A stretch of DNA of 64,000 nucleotides from Pseudomonas purpurea (GTDB lineage: Bacteria > Pseudomonadota > Gammaproteobacteria > Pseudomonadales > Pseudomonadaceae). Shown here piece after piece: positions 54,224-64,000 of the stretch (its first letter is position 1; the number at the start of each line of letters is the position of its first letter). The position numbers and the translations under genes were made by a program. The notes beneath the pieces were generated by a model, which was not told the origin of the DNA, did no database searches, and saw only the letters and a program-made list of their open reading frames with translations. The stretch spans positions 2,847,001 to 2,911,000 of the forward strand of contig NZ_CP150918.1 in NCBI RefSeq assembly GCF_039908635.1, given 5' to 3'.

Positions 54224-54499
54224 TTAGCTGACACGACTCAACGTGGCCGACGGTTCAAACGCCTCAAGTTCATCTTCCACGGCTTCGATTATTCGCTCGA
54301 CGTCTGCGGCGTTCATTACGGTCGCACACGGTATGCCGGCGATGGCGATCAGCGTTTCGCCACTGGCGCGGTCAAACAACCGGGCGATCATGCTGCCGGG
54401 TGCATCCATGCTCGCTTCAAAACCTATCGGGTGAAAATGCCAGCGCATCAGCTGGCAAGCATTTGGAAACGTGACTTTGCTGTTTGAATCCCTGTTCAT
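54224..54499 (-). CDS. DUF1652 domain protein
   Basis: The 91-residue protein reads MNRDSNSKVTFPNACQLMRW, then HFHPIGFEASMDAPGSMIARLFDRASGETLIAIAGIP and a C-terminal acidic helix VERIIEAVEDELEAFE, matching the DUF1652 layout. The ATG at 54499 has AGAAGG upstream; an ATG 33 bases earlier is possible. The function is unknown. It is a distant paralogue of the protein at 4313-4582. Confidence 0.75.
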   Translation of the reverse strand: MNRDSNSKVTFPNACQLMRWHFHPIGFEASMDAPGSMIARLFDRASGETLIAIAGIPCATVMNAADVERIIEAVEDELEAFEPSATLSRVS

Positions 54500-54802
54500 G
54501 TGTTGCCCACCTTCTTCATCGAGCGCTTCCATTAGCTCATGTTAGGAGGGAAGAGCCCTCACTGGCCCAACCTGTTGAGGCCTTAAAAGTAGCATCGACG
54601 GGCTCGCCACTGGAGGCTTTTTTCAGGCCGTTTGGCGATTGACCGTTTTTTATGACGTGAGTCATGTAATGCCAACGGCGTGATCTGGCAGTCGGCGAAA
54701 CCATCCATACCCCAAAAGGGGAATTGGCGGTGCGTGCCTCGCGGCCTACAGTCGCCCCTTCGCCGGTCGACGCCGACCCCGGCCACATTGAGAGGAAGCA
54801 CC
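54500..54802. other. 303-bp divergent intergenic region
   Basis: It separates the DUF1652 gene (minus) from the peptidase gene (plus) and presumably holds both promoters. I see no gene, repeat or clear operator; part of it around 54580-54680 is somewhat AT-rich. Confidence 0.45.
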
Positions 54803-55906
54803 ATGCGCGCACGAGAACTGGGGATCAGCCTGGGATTGGGAACACCAGGGCCATTGAATGCCATTACGGATGTGCCGGGGATTCGGGTCGGCCACAGCAC
54901 GCTGAATACCGTCATTGACGGCAAGCCTGTGCGCACCGGGGTCACCCTGATTGAACCGCGCCCCGACGCTGCGCGGCTGCAACCGTGTTTTGCCGGTTGC
55001 CACGTGCTTAATGGCAATGGCGACGCCACCGGCCTTGAGTGGATTCGCGAAGCCGGTGTGTTGGCCACGCCGGTGGCGATCACCAATACCCACAGCGTCG
55101 GGGTGGTCCGTGATGCCTTGGTGGCTCACGAGCGCGACAGCCTGGCCGACCCGGCGGTGTACTGGTGCATGCCGGTGGTGATGGAGACCTACGACGGGGT
55201 GCTCAACGATATCTGGGGTCAGCATGTCGGCCCGCAACAGGTGCTTGAGGCCATTCACAATGCCGCGCCAGGTCCGGTGGCCGAAGGGGCGGTTGGAGGC
55301 GGCACCGGGATGATCTGCCATGAGTTCAAGGGCGGCATCGGCACCGCGTCACGCCGGTTGCCGGTCGAGCAGGGCGGTTACACGGTGGGCGCACTGGTCC
55401 AGGCCAATCACGGCAAGCGTCGCGAACTGCGGGTGGACGGCTATCCGGTAGGGCGCCACTTCACCGCAACAACCTCGCCCTTTGCAGAGCATGGCACGCC
55501 GGGAATGGGCTCGATTGTGGTGGTGCTGGCCACCGATGCGCCCTTGTTACCTCATCAATGCCAGCGTCTGGCTCAACGCGCCTCTATCGGCATCGCCCGT
55601 ACGGGCGGCGGCACTGAGGATTCCAGTGGTGATATTTTCCTGGCATTTGCCACCGGCAATCGGGATTTGCCGCCCGCCGATTATGGCCGCAAGGACTTAC
55701 CCCTGAGCACTTCGCTGCACATGCTCAACAACGATCACATCTCGCCACTGTTCAGTGCCGCTGCCGAAGCAGTGGAAGAAGCGATCATTAACGCTTTATT
55801 GGCGGGTGAGGACATGACCGCTCTGGACGGGCGCCAAGTACCTGCTTTAACAGCCCCATTATTGCTCTCTGCACTCGCGGTTTCAGGCTGGCGCAAAGCC
55901 ATATAA
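54803..55906 (+). CDS. P1-family (DmpA/BapA-type) aminopeptidase
   Basis: The 367-residue protein starts MRARELGISLGLGTPGPLNA after GAGAGGAAGCACC. Its GHSTLN, GNGDATGLEWIREAG, GAVGGGTGMICHEFKGGIGTASR and GTPGMGSIVVVLATDAPLL motifs are those of S58 Ntn-hydrolases. These cut themselves before a Ser that becomes the N-terminal nucleophile; the matching site here is Gly236-Ser237. Members remove D- or L-amino acids or beta-amino acids from peptides. No signal peptide is visible. It is monocistronic. Confidence 0.93.
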   Translation: MRARELGISLGLGTPGPLNAITDVPGIRVGHSTLNTVIDGKPVRTGVTLIEPRPDAARLQPCFAGCHVLNGNGDATGLEWIREAGVLATPVAITNTHSVGVVRDALVAHERDSLADPAVYWCMPVVMETYDGVLNDIWGQHVGPQQVLEAIHNAAPGPVAEGAVGGGTGMICHEFKGGIGTASRRLPVEQGGYTVGALVQANHGKRRELRVDGYPVGRHFTATTSPFAEHGTPGMGSIVVVLATDAPLLPHQCQRLAQRASIGIARTGGGTEDSSGDIFLAFATGNRDLPPADYGRKDLPLSTSLHMLNNDHISPLFSAAAEAVEEAIINALLAGEDMTALDGRQVPALTAPLLLSALAVSGWRKAI

Positions 55907-56071
55907 AACTGCGACGTAGTAATCAAATGCAACTGTACTGTTATTTAATATTTAAATAGAGAATTGTCGGACAACCGGTTTTGAGGATTGCGTTACAAAG
56001 ATAATTTTGACTGGCGGATCATTGTTTACGGTCGTTTTGCGGAATAGTTCAATTTATCGTTAAAAAAGTAG

Positions 56072-57617
<1,546 letters not shown>

Positions 57618-57627
57618 GTGTCAGGTC

Positions 57628-57651
57628 TCCCGCGGTGCCAACACCGCGGGA
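57628..57651 (+). terminator. Perfect 10-bp hairpin with tetraloop after the serralysin gene
   Basis: TCCCGCGGTG (57628-57637), loop CCAA, CACCGCGGGA (57642-57651). There is no T-run, so it is likely to lower read-through into inhibitor and exporter genes, or to stabilise the serralysin mRNA end, rather than stop transcription fully. Confidence 0.6.
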
Positions 57652-57761
57652 ACGCCGGACAATGCAAGAGGAGAGTGGCGCACATGCGCCGCTCTTTGCC
57701 CTTGCCAGCCACGTGTTCGTGAGCGACGCTGCATAGGCTACAGTCAGGAACGAATTAACCT

Positions 57762-58148
57762 ATGATCCACAACGCCTTTACCTACAGGGCACCGGCTTGG
57801 TTCTTCGCCATGCTGATGACGTTTTCTGGAGATGTAACCATGGCAAGCAGCCTGAAATTACCGGATCCATCGGAGCTGGCGGGCCAATGGCAGGCACACC
57901 TTGTGTCTGAACCGGCCACCCTCTGCGCGGTGGAACTCGTACAAAACGGCACCCTCGGCGGCCAGCTCGATTGCCTCGCCGGATGGCTGGGTGAAACACC
58001 GATCGGCTGGTACCCGGAACCGGACGGTATTTCCCTGACCGATAAGGAAGGCTCAAGAATTATTCATCTGGGTCGACAAAAAGAAGGGTTCTATCAAAGT
58101 ACCCGCCAAGCAGACCCGCAAATAACTTTGCAACGCGCGCCACACTAA
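57762..58148 (+). CDS. aprI: AprI/Inh-type periplasmic metalloprotease inhibitor
   Basis: The 128-residue precursor has an N-terminal signal (FFAMLMTFSGDVTMA) and a mature part beginning SSLKLPDPSELAGQWQAHL, as in AprI, whose N-terminal trunk enters the protease active site. The cysteines in TLCAVELV and QLDCLAGWLG form the conserved disulfide, and GWYPEPDGISLTDKEGS is typical. It protects the periplasm from prematurely active serralysin. It sits between the serralysin and aprDEF, as usual. Confidence 0.92.
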   Translation: MIHNAFTYRAPAWFFAMLMTFSGDVTMASSLKLPDPSELAGQWQAHLVSEPATLCAVELVQNGTLGGQLDCLAGWLGETPIGWYPEPDGISLTDKEGSRIIHLGRQKEGFYQSTRQADPQITLQRAPH

Positions 58149-58364
58149 GCAACTCACGCAACACCGAACCGCTATCAGCAATGGTTATATAGGTTCGTTA
58201 ATTGTTTTAAGCCGCCCGGCCCTGACTCCGAACTTTATTTCGTCATGGAATAAAGTTCTTCGTTTGCCAGCCAGTCGCACTTTTAAAAGAATGCCCTGCT
58301 CAATGGGTGGGCAGGTTATTGGCGTCGCGCCGTCGTGCGCGAGCTATCAGCTCAGGGAAGATCA

Positions 58365-60143
58365 ATGAGAATGGCGAAGACCACTCCCACTGCACCGCTA
58401 TTGAAGGCGCTGGGCGACTACAAAGGCATCCTGATCAGCGTTGGCTGTTTCACCGCGTTGATTAACGTATTGATGCTGGTGCCCTCGATTTACATGCTCC
58501 AGGTTTATGACCGCGTGCTCTCTTCGCAGAACGAAACCACCCTGGCGATGCTGTCGCTGATGGTGGTCGGGTTCTTCGCGTTCATCGGCCTGCTGGAAAT
58601 CGTGCGCAGCTTCATCGTGATCCGCATCGGCAGCCAGTTGGAGCGTCGCTTCAACCTGCGGGTCTATCAGGCCGCGTTCGAACGCAACCTGTTCAAGGGC
58701 GAGGGCAACGCCGGGCAGTCGCTGGGGGACCTGACGCACATCCGTCAATTCGTCACCGGGCCTGCGCTGTTCGCGTTCTTCGATGCGCCGTGGTTTCCGG
58801 TCTACCTGTTCGTGATCTACCTGTTCAACGTCTGGCTGGGGGTGTTCGCCACCGTCGGCGCGGTGATGTTGATCGGTCTGGCGTTCCTCAACGAAGCCAT
58901 GACCAAGAAGCCGCTGGGTGAAGCGGGTGGCTACTCGCAAAAGTCCACCCAATTGGCGACCAGCCACCTGCACAACGCCGAAACCATCCAGGCGATGGGC
59001 ATGCTCGGCGCGTTGCGCAAACGCTGGTTCCAGGTGCATTCGCGTTTTCTCGGGTTGCAGAACCAGGCCAGCGACACCGGTGCGGTCATCAGTTCCCTGA
59101 GTAAAACCCTGCGCCTGTGCCTGCAATCTCTGGTGCTGGGCCTCGGTGCGTTGCTGGTGATCAAGGGCGACATGACCGCCGGGATGATGATCGCCGGGTC
59201 CATTCTGATGGGCCGGGTCCTGAGCCCGATCGATCAGTTGATCGCGGTGTGGAAACAGTGGAGCGGCGCAAAACTGGCCTATCGGCGCCTGGACGCATTG
59301 CTGCAAGAGTTTCCGCCGAGCGACACGGCCATGGCACTGCCCGCGCCCAAGGGCCAGGTCAGTTTCGAAACGGTCAGCGCCGGCCCGCCGGGTCAGCGCA
59401 GCGCAACCTTGCACATGGTCAGTTTCAACCTCGGGGCCGGCGAAGTGCTGGGCGTCCTCGGTGCCTCCGGTTCGGGTAAATCGACCTTGGCGCGGGTGCT
59501 GGTAGGCGTCTGGCCGACCCTGGCCGGTACGGTGCGGCTCGACGGTGCGGACATCCATCGCTGGAACCGCGATGACCTCGGTCCTTACATCGGCTACCTG
59601 CCACAGGACATCGAACTGTTCAGCGGCACCGTGGCGGAAAACATTGCGCGGTTTCGCGATGCCGATCCGCAGAAAGTCGTCGAAGCCGCTCAACAGGCCG
59701 GTGTCCACGACATGATTCTGCGGTTACCCCATGGCTACGACACCTTGCTCGGCGAGGACGGCGGCGGGTTGTCCGGTGGTCAGAAGCAGCGCGTGGCCTT
59801 GGCCCGTGCGCTGTATGGCGGCCCGAGCCTGGTGGTGCTCGACGAACCGAACTCGAACCTGGACACGGTCGGTGAGGCTGCATTGGCCAGCGCCATCGTG
59901 CAGATGAAGGCCCAGGGCACCAGCGTGATTCTGGTGACTCACCGTTCTTCTGCATTGGCCCAGGCCGACAAGTTGCTGGTGCTCAACGAAGGGCGCCTGC
60001 AAGCCTTCGGCCCGAGCCAGGAAGTGCTCAAGGCGCTGTCTGGCGCCCAGGAACAGCAACGCGAAAAGGCCTCCGCACAGGCACCGGCCGGGCTCAGCAT
60101 GAGCCGTCAGTATCAGGCCCCGACAAGGAATTCTGGTGTATGA
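58365..60143 (+). CDS. aprD: Type I secretion ABC transporter AprD
   Basis: The 592-residue protein has an N-terminal six-helix membrane domain (LISVGCFTALINVLMLVPSIYMLQVYDRVL) and an ATPase domain with Walker A LGASGSGKSTLA, signature GGLSGGQKQRVALARAL and Walker B SLVVLDEPNSNLD. It lacks an N-terminal C39 peptidase domain, as expected for RTX protease exporters. The ATG at 58365 (after GGGAAGATCA) is chosen over an in-frame GTG 30 bases earlier; ATG 58371 is also possible. It overlaps aprE as ATGA. Confidence 0.95.
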   Translation: MRMAKTTPTAPLLKALGDYKGILISVGCFTALINVLMLVPSIYMLQVYDRVLSSQNETTLAMLSLMVVGFFAFIGLLEIVRSFIVIRIGSQLERRFNLRVYQAAFERNLFKGEGNAGQSLGDLTHIRQFVTGPALFAFFDAPWFPVYLFVIYLFNVWLGVFATVGAVMLIGLAFLNEAMTKKPLGEAGGYSQKSTQLATSHLHNAETIQAMGMLGALRKRWFQVHSRFLGLQNQASDTGAVISSLSKTLRLCLQSLVLGLGALLVIKGDMTAGMMIAGSILMGRVLSPIDQLIAVWKQWSGAKLAYRRLDALLQEFPPSDTAMALPAPKGQVSFETVSAGPPGQRSATLHMVSFNLGAGEVLGVLGASGSGKSTLARVLVGVWPTLAGTVRLDGADIHRWNRDDLGPYIGYLPQDIELFSGTVAENIARFRDADPQKVVEAAQQAGVHDMILRLPHGYDTLLGEDGGGLSGGQKQRVALARALYGGPSLVVLDEPNSNLDTVGEAALASAIVQMKAQGTSVILVTHRSSALAQADKLLVLNEGRLQAFGPSQEVLKALSGAQEQQREKASAQAPAGLSMSRQYQAPTRNSGV

Positions 60144-61471
60144 GCAACAACAGCGAGACAACCCTCGACGACTACGCGCCGGAGCGCGCCGAGCGCGATC
60201 CAAGGTTTTTCACCCGCCTGGGCTGGATTCTGACCATTGTCGGCGCCGGTAGCTTCTTCTTGTGGGCGAGCCTCGCTCCCCTCGATCAGGGCATCCCGGT
60301 GCAAGGCACCGTGGTGGTTTCAGGCAAGCGCAAAGCGGTCCAATCGATGAGCGGCGGTGTGGTCAGCCGGATTCTGGTTCGTGAAGGGCAAGCGGTGGTG
60401 CAGGGTCAGCCCCTGTTCCGCCTCGACCAGACCCAGGTCTCGGCCGACGTGCAATCGCTGCAAGCCCAGTACCGCATGGCCTGGGCCAGCCTGGCACGCT
60501 GGCAGAGCGAGCGCGACAACCTCAAGCAAGTGAATTTTCCGGCTGAACTGAGCCGCGACCCGGACCCACGTCTGGCGTTGGTGCTTGAAGGTCAGCGGCA
60601 ATTGTTCAGCAGCCGGCGTGAAGCGTTCTCCCGCGAGCAGGCCGGTTTGCGCGCCAACATCGAAGGCTCCAGCGCCCAGTTGGCCGGGATGCGCCGCGCG
60701 CGCACCGACCTGACCGCCCAGGGCGAATCCCTGCGCCAGCAACTGACCAACCTGCAACCCCTGGCCGACAACGGCTACATCCCGCGCAACCGGTTGATGG
60801 ACTACCAGCGTCAACTGTCGCAGGTGCAACAGCAACTGGCGCAGAACACCGGGGAAAGCGGTCGGGTGGAGCAGGGCATCCTGGAGTCGAAACTCAAGCT
60901 GCAACAGCACAGCGAGGAATACCAGAAGGAAGTCCGCAGCCAATTGGCGGACGCCCAGCTCAAAAGCCTGACCCTGGAACAGCAACTGACCTCGGCCGGT
61001 TTCGACCTGCAACACAGCGAGATCATTGCCCCGGCCGACGGCATCGCCGTCAATCTGGGTGTACACACCGAGGGCGCGGTGGTCCGTCCGGGCGAAACCC
61101 TGCTGGAAATCGTCCCTCAGGGCACACGCCTGGAAGTCGAGGGGCACCTGCCGGTGAACCTGGTCGACAAGGTCGGCAGCCATTTGCCGGTGGACATCCT
61201 CTTCACCGCGTTCAACCAAAGCAAGACGCCACGGGTACCGGGCGAAGTCAGCCTGATTTCCGCCGACCAGATGATCGACGAAAAAACCGGTGCGCCTTAC
61301 TACGTCCTGCGCAGCAGCGTCAGCGACGTGGCCATGGAGAAACTCAACGGGCTGGTGATCAAGCCGGGTATGCCGGCGGAAATGTTCGTGCGTACCGGTG
61401 AGCGTTCGCTCCTCAACTATTTGTTCAAACCTCTGCTCGACCGGGCAGGCTCCGCATTGACTGAGGAATAG
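60140..61471 (+). CDS. aprE: Type I secretion membrane fusion protein AprE
   Basis: The 443-residue HlyD-family protein has an N-terminal membrane helix (RLGWILTIVGAGSFFLWASLAPL), a lipoyl half (GVVSRILVREGQAVVQGQPLFRLD), a long helical hairpin at about 90-270 and the second half (FDLQHSEIIAPADGIAVNLGVHTEGAVVRPGETLLEIVPQG). It connects AprD with AprF in the periplasm. It overlaps aprD and is 2 bp from aprF. Confidence 0.95.
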   Translation: MSNNSETTLDDYAPERAERDPRFFTRLGWILTIVGAGSFFLWASLAPLDQGIPVQGTVVVSGKRKAVQSMSGGVVSRILVREGQAVVQGQPLFRLDQTQVSADVQSLQAQYRMAWASLARWQSERDNLKQVNFPAELSRDPDPRLALVLEGQRQLFSSRREAFSREQAGLRANIEGSSAQLAGMRRARTDLTAQGESLRQQLTNLQPLADNGYIPRNRLMDYQRQLSQVQQQLAQNTGESGRVEQGILESKLKLQQHSEEYQKEVRSQLADAQLKSLTLEQQLTSAGFDLQHSEIIAPADGIAVNLGVHTEGAVVRPGETLLEIVPQGTRLEVEGHLPVNLVDKVGSHLPVDILFTAFNQSKTPRVPGEVSLISADQMIDEKTGAPYYVLRSSVSDVAMEKLNGLVIKPGMPAEMFVRTGERSLLNYLFKPLLDRAGSALTEE

Positions 61472-61473
61472 GG

Positions 61474-62838
61474 ATGTCCCGTCGTATGAGCAAGCTTTCC
61501 ATTCTCGGGGCCGCTGTTGCACTACTGGCCTGTTCCACCGTTCACGCCATGGGGCCGTTTCAAGTCTACGAACAAGCACTGCGCAATGACCCGGTGTTTC
61601 TGGGCGCCATCAAGGAGCGCGATGCGGGCCTTGAAAACCGCGCCATCGGCCGCGCCGGGCTGTTGCCACGGCTCGGTTACAACTACAACAAGGGCCACAA
61701 CACCTCCAAGGTCACGAACCTGGACGAGAAGCGCCGCAGACGTCATGAGGACCGTAACTACGACAGCTACGGTTCGACGTTCACCCTGCAACAACCCTTG
61801 TTTGACTACGAGGCCTACGCCTCGTACCGCAAGGGCGTGGCGCAGGCGTTGTTCGCCGATGAGAACTTTCGTGGCAAAAGCCAGGAGTTGTTGGTCCGGG
61901 TGCTGACCTATTACACCCAGGCGTTGTTCGCCCAGGATCAGATCGACATCGCCCAGGCCAAGAAGAAAGCCTTCGAGCAGCAGTTCCAGCAAAACGAACA
62001 CATGTTCCGCCAGGGCGAGGGGACCCGTACCGACATTCTGGAAGCCGAATCGCGCTACGAACTGGCGACCGCCGAAGAAATCGAGGCGCGCGACGAACAG
62101 GACGCCTCCTTGCGTGAACTGGGCGCGCTGATTGGCGTGCCGACGATCGACATTGCCGACCTCGACCCGCTGGGCGATTCCTTCCAGTCGTTCACCTTGC
62201 AACCGGCCAACTTCGATACCTGGCATGAGCTGGCGCTCACCAACAACCCGAACCTGGCGTCGCAACGCCAGGCATTGGAAGTGGCGCGCTACGAAGTCGA
62301 GCGCAACCGTTCCGGGCACCTGCCCAAGGTCAATGCCTACGCCACGTTGCGGCAGAACGAATCGGAAAGCGGCAACACCTACAACCAGCGGTATGACACC
62401 AACACCATCGGCATCGAAGTCAGTGTGCCGTTGTATGCCGGTGGCGGGGTGTCGGCGTCGACTCGCCAGGCTGCCCGCTCGATGGAGCAGGCCGAATATG
62501 AACTGGACTCCAAAACCCGTGAAACCCTGATCGAGCTGCGTCGCCAGTTCAGTGCCTGCCTGTCGGGGGTCAGCAAGTTGCGGGCCTACCAGAAAGCGCT
62601 GACCTCGGCCGAGGCGCTGGTGGTGTCGACCAAGCAAAGCATCCTCGGCGGCGAGCGGGTCAACCTCGATGCGCTCAACGCCGAGCAACAGCTGTACACC
62701 ACGCGCCGCGACCTGGCCCAGGCCCGCTACGACTATTTGATGGCCTGGACCAAGTTGCATTACTACGCCGGGACCCTGCGCGAAGACGACCTGGCCAAGG
62801 TCGATGAAGCCTTCGGCCCGCGCAGTGTGAATCGATAA
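61474..62838 (+). CDS. aprF: Type I secretion outer membrane protein AprF (TolC-like)
   Basis: The 454-residue protein has a signal peptide (KLSILGAAVALLACSTVHA-M) and the mature start GPFQVYEQALRNDP typical of TolC-family type I secretion ducts. OEP repeats follow (FRQGEGTRTDILEAESRYELATAEEIEARDEQ, GERVNLDALNAEQQLYTTRRDLAQARYDYL). It is the outer membrane exit of the AprDEF machine. A signal-peptide cysteine is not placed like a lipobox, so it is probably not lipidated. Confidence 0.95.
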   Translation: MSRRMSKLSILGAAVALLACSTVHAMGPFQVYEQALRNDPVFLGAIKERDAGLENRAIGRAGLLPRLGYNYNKGHNTSKVTNLDEKRRRRHEDRNYDSYGSTFTLQQPLFDYEAYASYRKGVAQALFADENFRGKSQELLVRVLTYYTQALFAQDQIDIAQAKKKAFEQQFQQNEHMFRQGEGTRTDILEAESRYELATAEEIEARDEQDASLRELGALIGVPTIDIADLDPLGDSFQSFTLQPANFDTWHELALTNNPNLASQRQALEVARYEVERNRSGHLPKVNAYATLRQNESESGNTYNQRYDTNTIGIEVSVPLYAGGGVSASTRQAARSMEQAEYELDSKTRETLIELRRQFSACLSGVSKLRAYQKALTSAEALVVSTKQSILGGERVNLDALNAEQQLYTTRRDLAQARYDYLMAWTKLHYYAGTLREDDLAKVDEAFGPRSVNR

Positions 62839-62908
62839 CTGCGTCACCCGCTGCACCGCCCCCGGACGGGGGACTACAAGTCTAATAACGCCAGAAAAGC
62901 GAGATGTC

Positions 62909-64000
62909 ATGAACACGGATATAAGCAGTAACTTGTTCAAACCCATGGCCAGTGGTTCGTTGGTGATGCTGCTGGCAGCACTGCCAGCCGCCGTCCATGC
63001 GGCTTACCTTGAGCCCGGAACAGTGGGCGACCCGGCCAGTTGGCGCACCGCCGAATACCAGAAGGACTGGGGCCTGGACCGCATGCAGGCGAACCAGGCC
63101 TATGCGGCCGGCATCACCGGCAAAGGGGTGAAGATCGGCGCGGTGGATTCGGGTTTTGATCCCAGTCACCCCGAAGCCTCGAAAGACCGCTTTCACGCGG
63201 CCACGGCCATCGGCAGCTACGTGGATGGCACGCCGTTCAGCGTCAGCGGCAACCTCAACGCCAGGAATGACAACCACGGCACCCACGTCACCGGCACCAT
63301 GGGCGCGGCCCGTGACGGCACCGGCATGCATGGCGTGGCGTACAACGCGCAGGTCTACGTCGGCAACACCAACCAGAACGACAGTTTTCTGTTTGGTCCA
63401 ACCCCCGATCCGCGATACCTCAAAGCGGTGTATGGCGCCCTGGCCGATGCGGGCGTGCGGGCGATCAACAACAGCTGGGGCAGCCAGCCCAAGGATGTCA
63501 GTTACCAGACCCTCGGCGGACTGCACGCGGCCTACGCCCAGCACTGGAACCAGGGCACCTGGATCGATGCGGCGGCCGATGTCTCACGCAAGGGCGTGAT
63601 CAACGTGTTCAGCGCCGGCAATAGCGGTTATGCCAACGCCAGCGTGCGCTCGGCCCTGCCGTATTTCCAACCGGACCTGGAAGGGCATTGGCTGGCCGTG
63701 TCGGGGCTGGATAAAAACAACCAGCAAAAATACAACCAGTGCGGGATCGCCAAATACTGGTGCATCAGCACGCCCGGCGCACAAATCACCAGCACCATCG
63801 CGGGGGGCGGCTACGCCACCTACAACGGCACTTCGATGGCCGCTCCCCATGCAACCGGCGCGCTGGCGCTGGTGATGGAGCGTTACCCTTACATGAACAA
63901 TCAGCAGGCCTTGCAGGTACTGCTGACCACCGCCACCCAGCTCGACGGCTCGATCACCGACTCACCGACCAGCCGGGTCGGTTGGGGTGTTCCTGACCTG
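62909..64000 (+). CDS. Subtilase-type serine protease, probable autotransporter (PrtA-like), 3' end outside window
   Basis: The frame is open from ATG 62909 to the window end (364 codons). A signal peptide (ASGSLVMLLAALPAAVHA-A) precedes a subtilisin-type domain with Asp in IGAVDSGFDPSHP, His in NDNHGTHVTGTMG and Ser in YNGTSMAAPHATGAL. Subtilases following aprDEF in P. fluorescens carry a C-terminal autotransporter barrel, which would lie beyond 64000; that part is inferred. It follows aprF by 70 bp and is likely in the same transcription unit. Confidence 0.9.
   Translation, partial: MNTDISSNLFKPMASGSLVMLLAALPAAVHAAYLEPGTVGDPASWRTAEYQKDWGLDRMQANQAYAAGITGKGVKIGAVDSGFDPSHPEASKDRFHAATAIGSYVDGTPFSVSGNLNARNDNHGTHVTGTMGAARDGTGMHGVAYNAQVYVGNTNQNDSFLFGPTPDPRYLKAVYGALADAGVRAINNSWGSQPKDVSYQTLGGLHAAYAQHWNQGTWIDAAADVSRKGVINVFSAGNSGYANASVRSALPYFQPDLEGHWLAVSGLDKNNQQKYNQCGIAKYWCISTPGAQITSTIAGGGYATYNGTSMAAPHATGALALVMERYPYMNNQQALQVLLTTATQLDGSITDSPTSRVGWGVPDL

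Noticed and set aside
60320..62946. Long minus-strand frames opposite aprE and aprF
   Set aside because: Antisense shadows of the type I exporter genes.

Overview
The window is bacterial chromosome from a Pseudomonas of the fluorescens type. This rests on gene content and order: a mexT / mexS / mexEF-oprN efflux locus in the usual arrangement, an alkaline protease locus (serralysin, AprI-type inhibitor, AprDEF type I exporter, subtilase), an OprD-family porin, DUF1652 and DUF1656 proteins, and REP-type palindromes built on GTGGGAGC...GCTCCCAC. Gene density is high. I see no rRNA or tRNA gene, CRISPR array, plasmid origin or intact insertion sequence.

Layout. 1-4600: the tail of a probable PQQ-dependent sugar dehydrogenase, a divergent GNAT/C39-peptidase plus RimK-like ATP-grasp pair, a small membrane protein, ecotin and a DUF1652 protein. 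4.7-10.7 kb (minus strand): an orphan type VI secretion island, vgrG - DUF4123 adaptor - lipoprotein - class 3 lipase, with no core secretion genes. 11-13.7 kb: an OprD porin, then a fructokinase and a 59-residue stub of an AraC-type regulator, which look like the two ends of a deleted mannitol operon. 13.7-17.1 kb: two tandem PI-PLC X-domain proteins and a glycosyltransferase. 17.2-25.3 kb: a GntR regulator with two apparent winged helices, a single-domain response regulator, then a run of signalling genes (hybrid kinase with three receivers, CheR, CheB, receiver-kinase, receiver), the first four of them overlapping, with no chemoreceptor, CheA or CheW.

25.3-34 kb: a TPR/HEAT protein, a bestrophin, a frameshifted TetR-type regulator beside a perfect 16-bp palindrome, a short catabolic operon (fumarylacetoacetate hydrolase family plus extradiol-type dioxygenase) and an AaeB-DUF1656-AaeA efflux system. 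34-42.5 kb: oprN, mexF, mexE, mexT (minus) and mexS (plus), with a nod-box-like palindrome upstream of mexE. 42.5-48.2 kb: an AT-rich stretch with a spare terminator, an unrecognised 492-residue protein, a MocR-type regulator and phosphoglucomutase, ending in a long inverted repeat that encloses a REP pair. 48.2-55.9 kb: pirin, a UvrD-type helicase, a possible IS remnant, a large multicopper oxidase, a second DUF1652 protein and a DmpA-type peptidase. 55.9-64 kb: the alkaline protease locus.

Two genes, the tetR-type regulator near 27685 and the serralysin near 57458, each carry what looks like one extra C in a short C run. In the serralysin this replaces the C-terminal export signal. Either these are real lesions or the sequence has a small homopolymer error; both should be checked before any biological conclusion is drawn.
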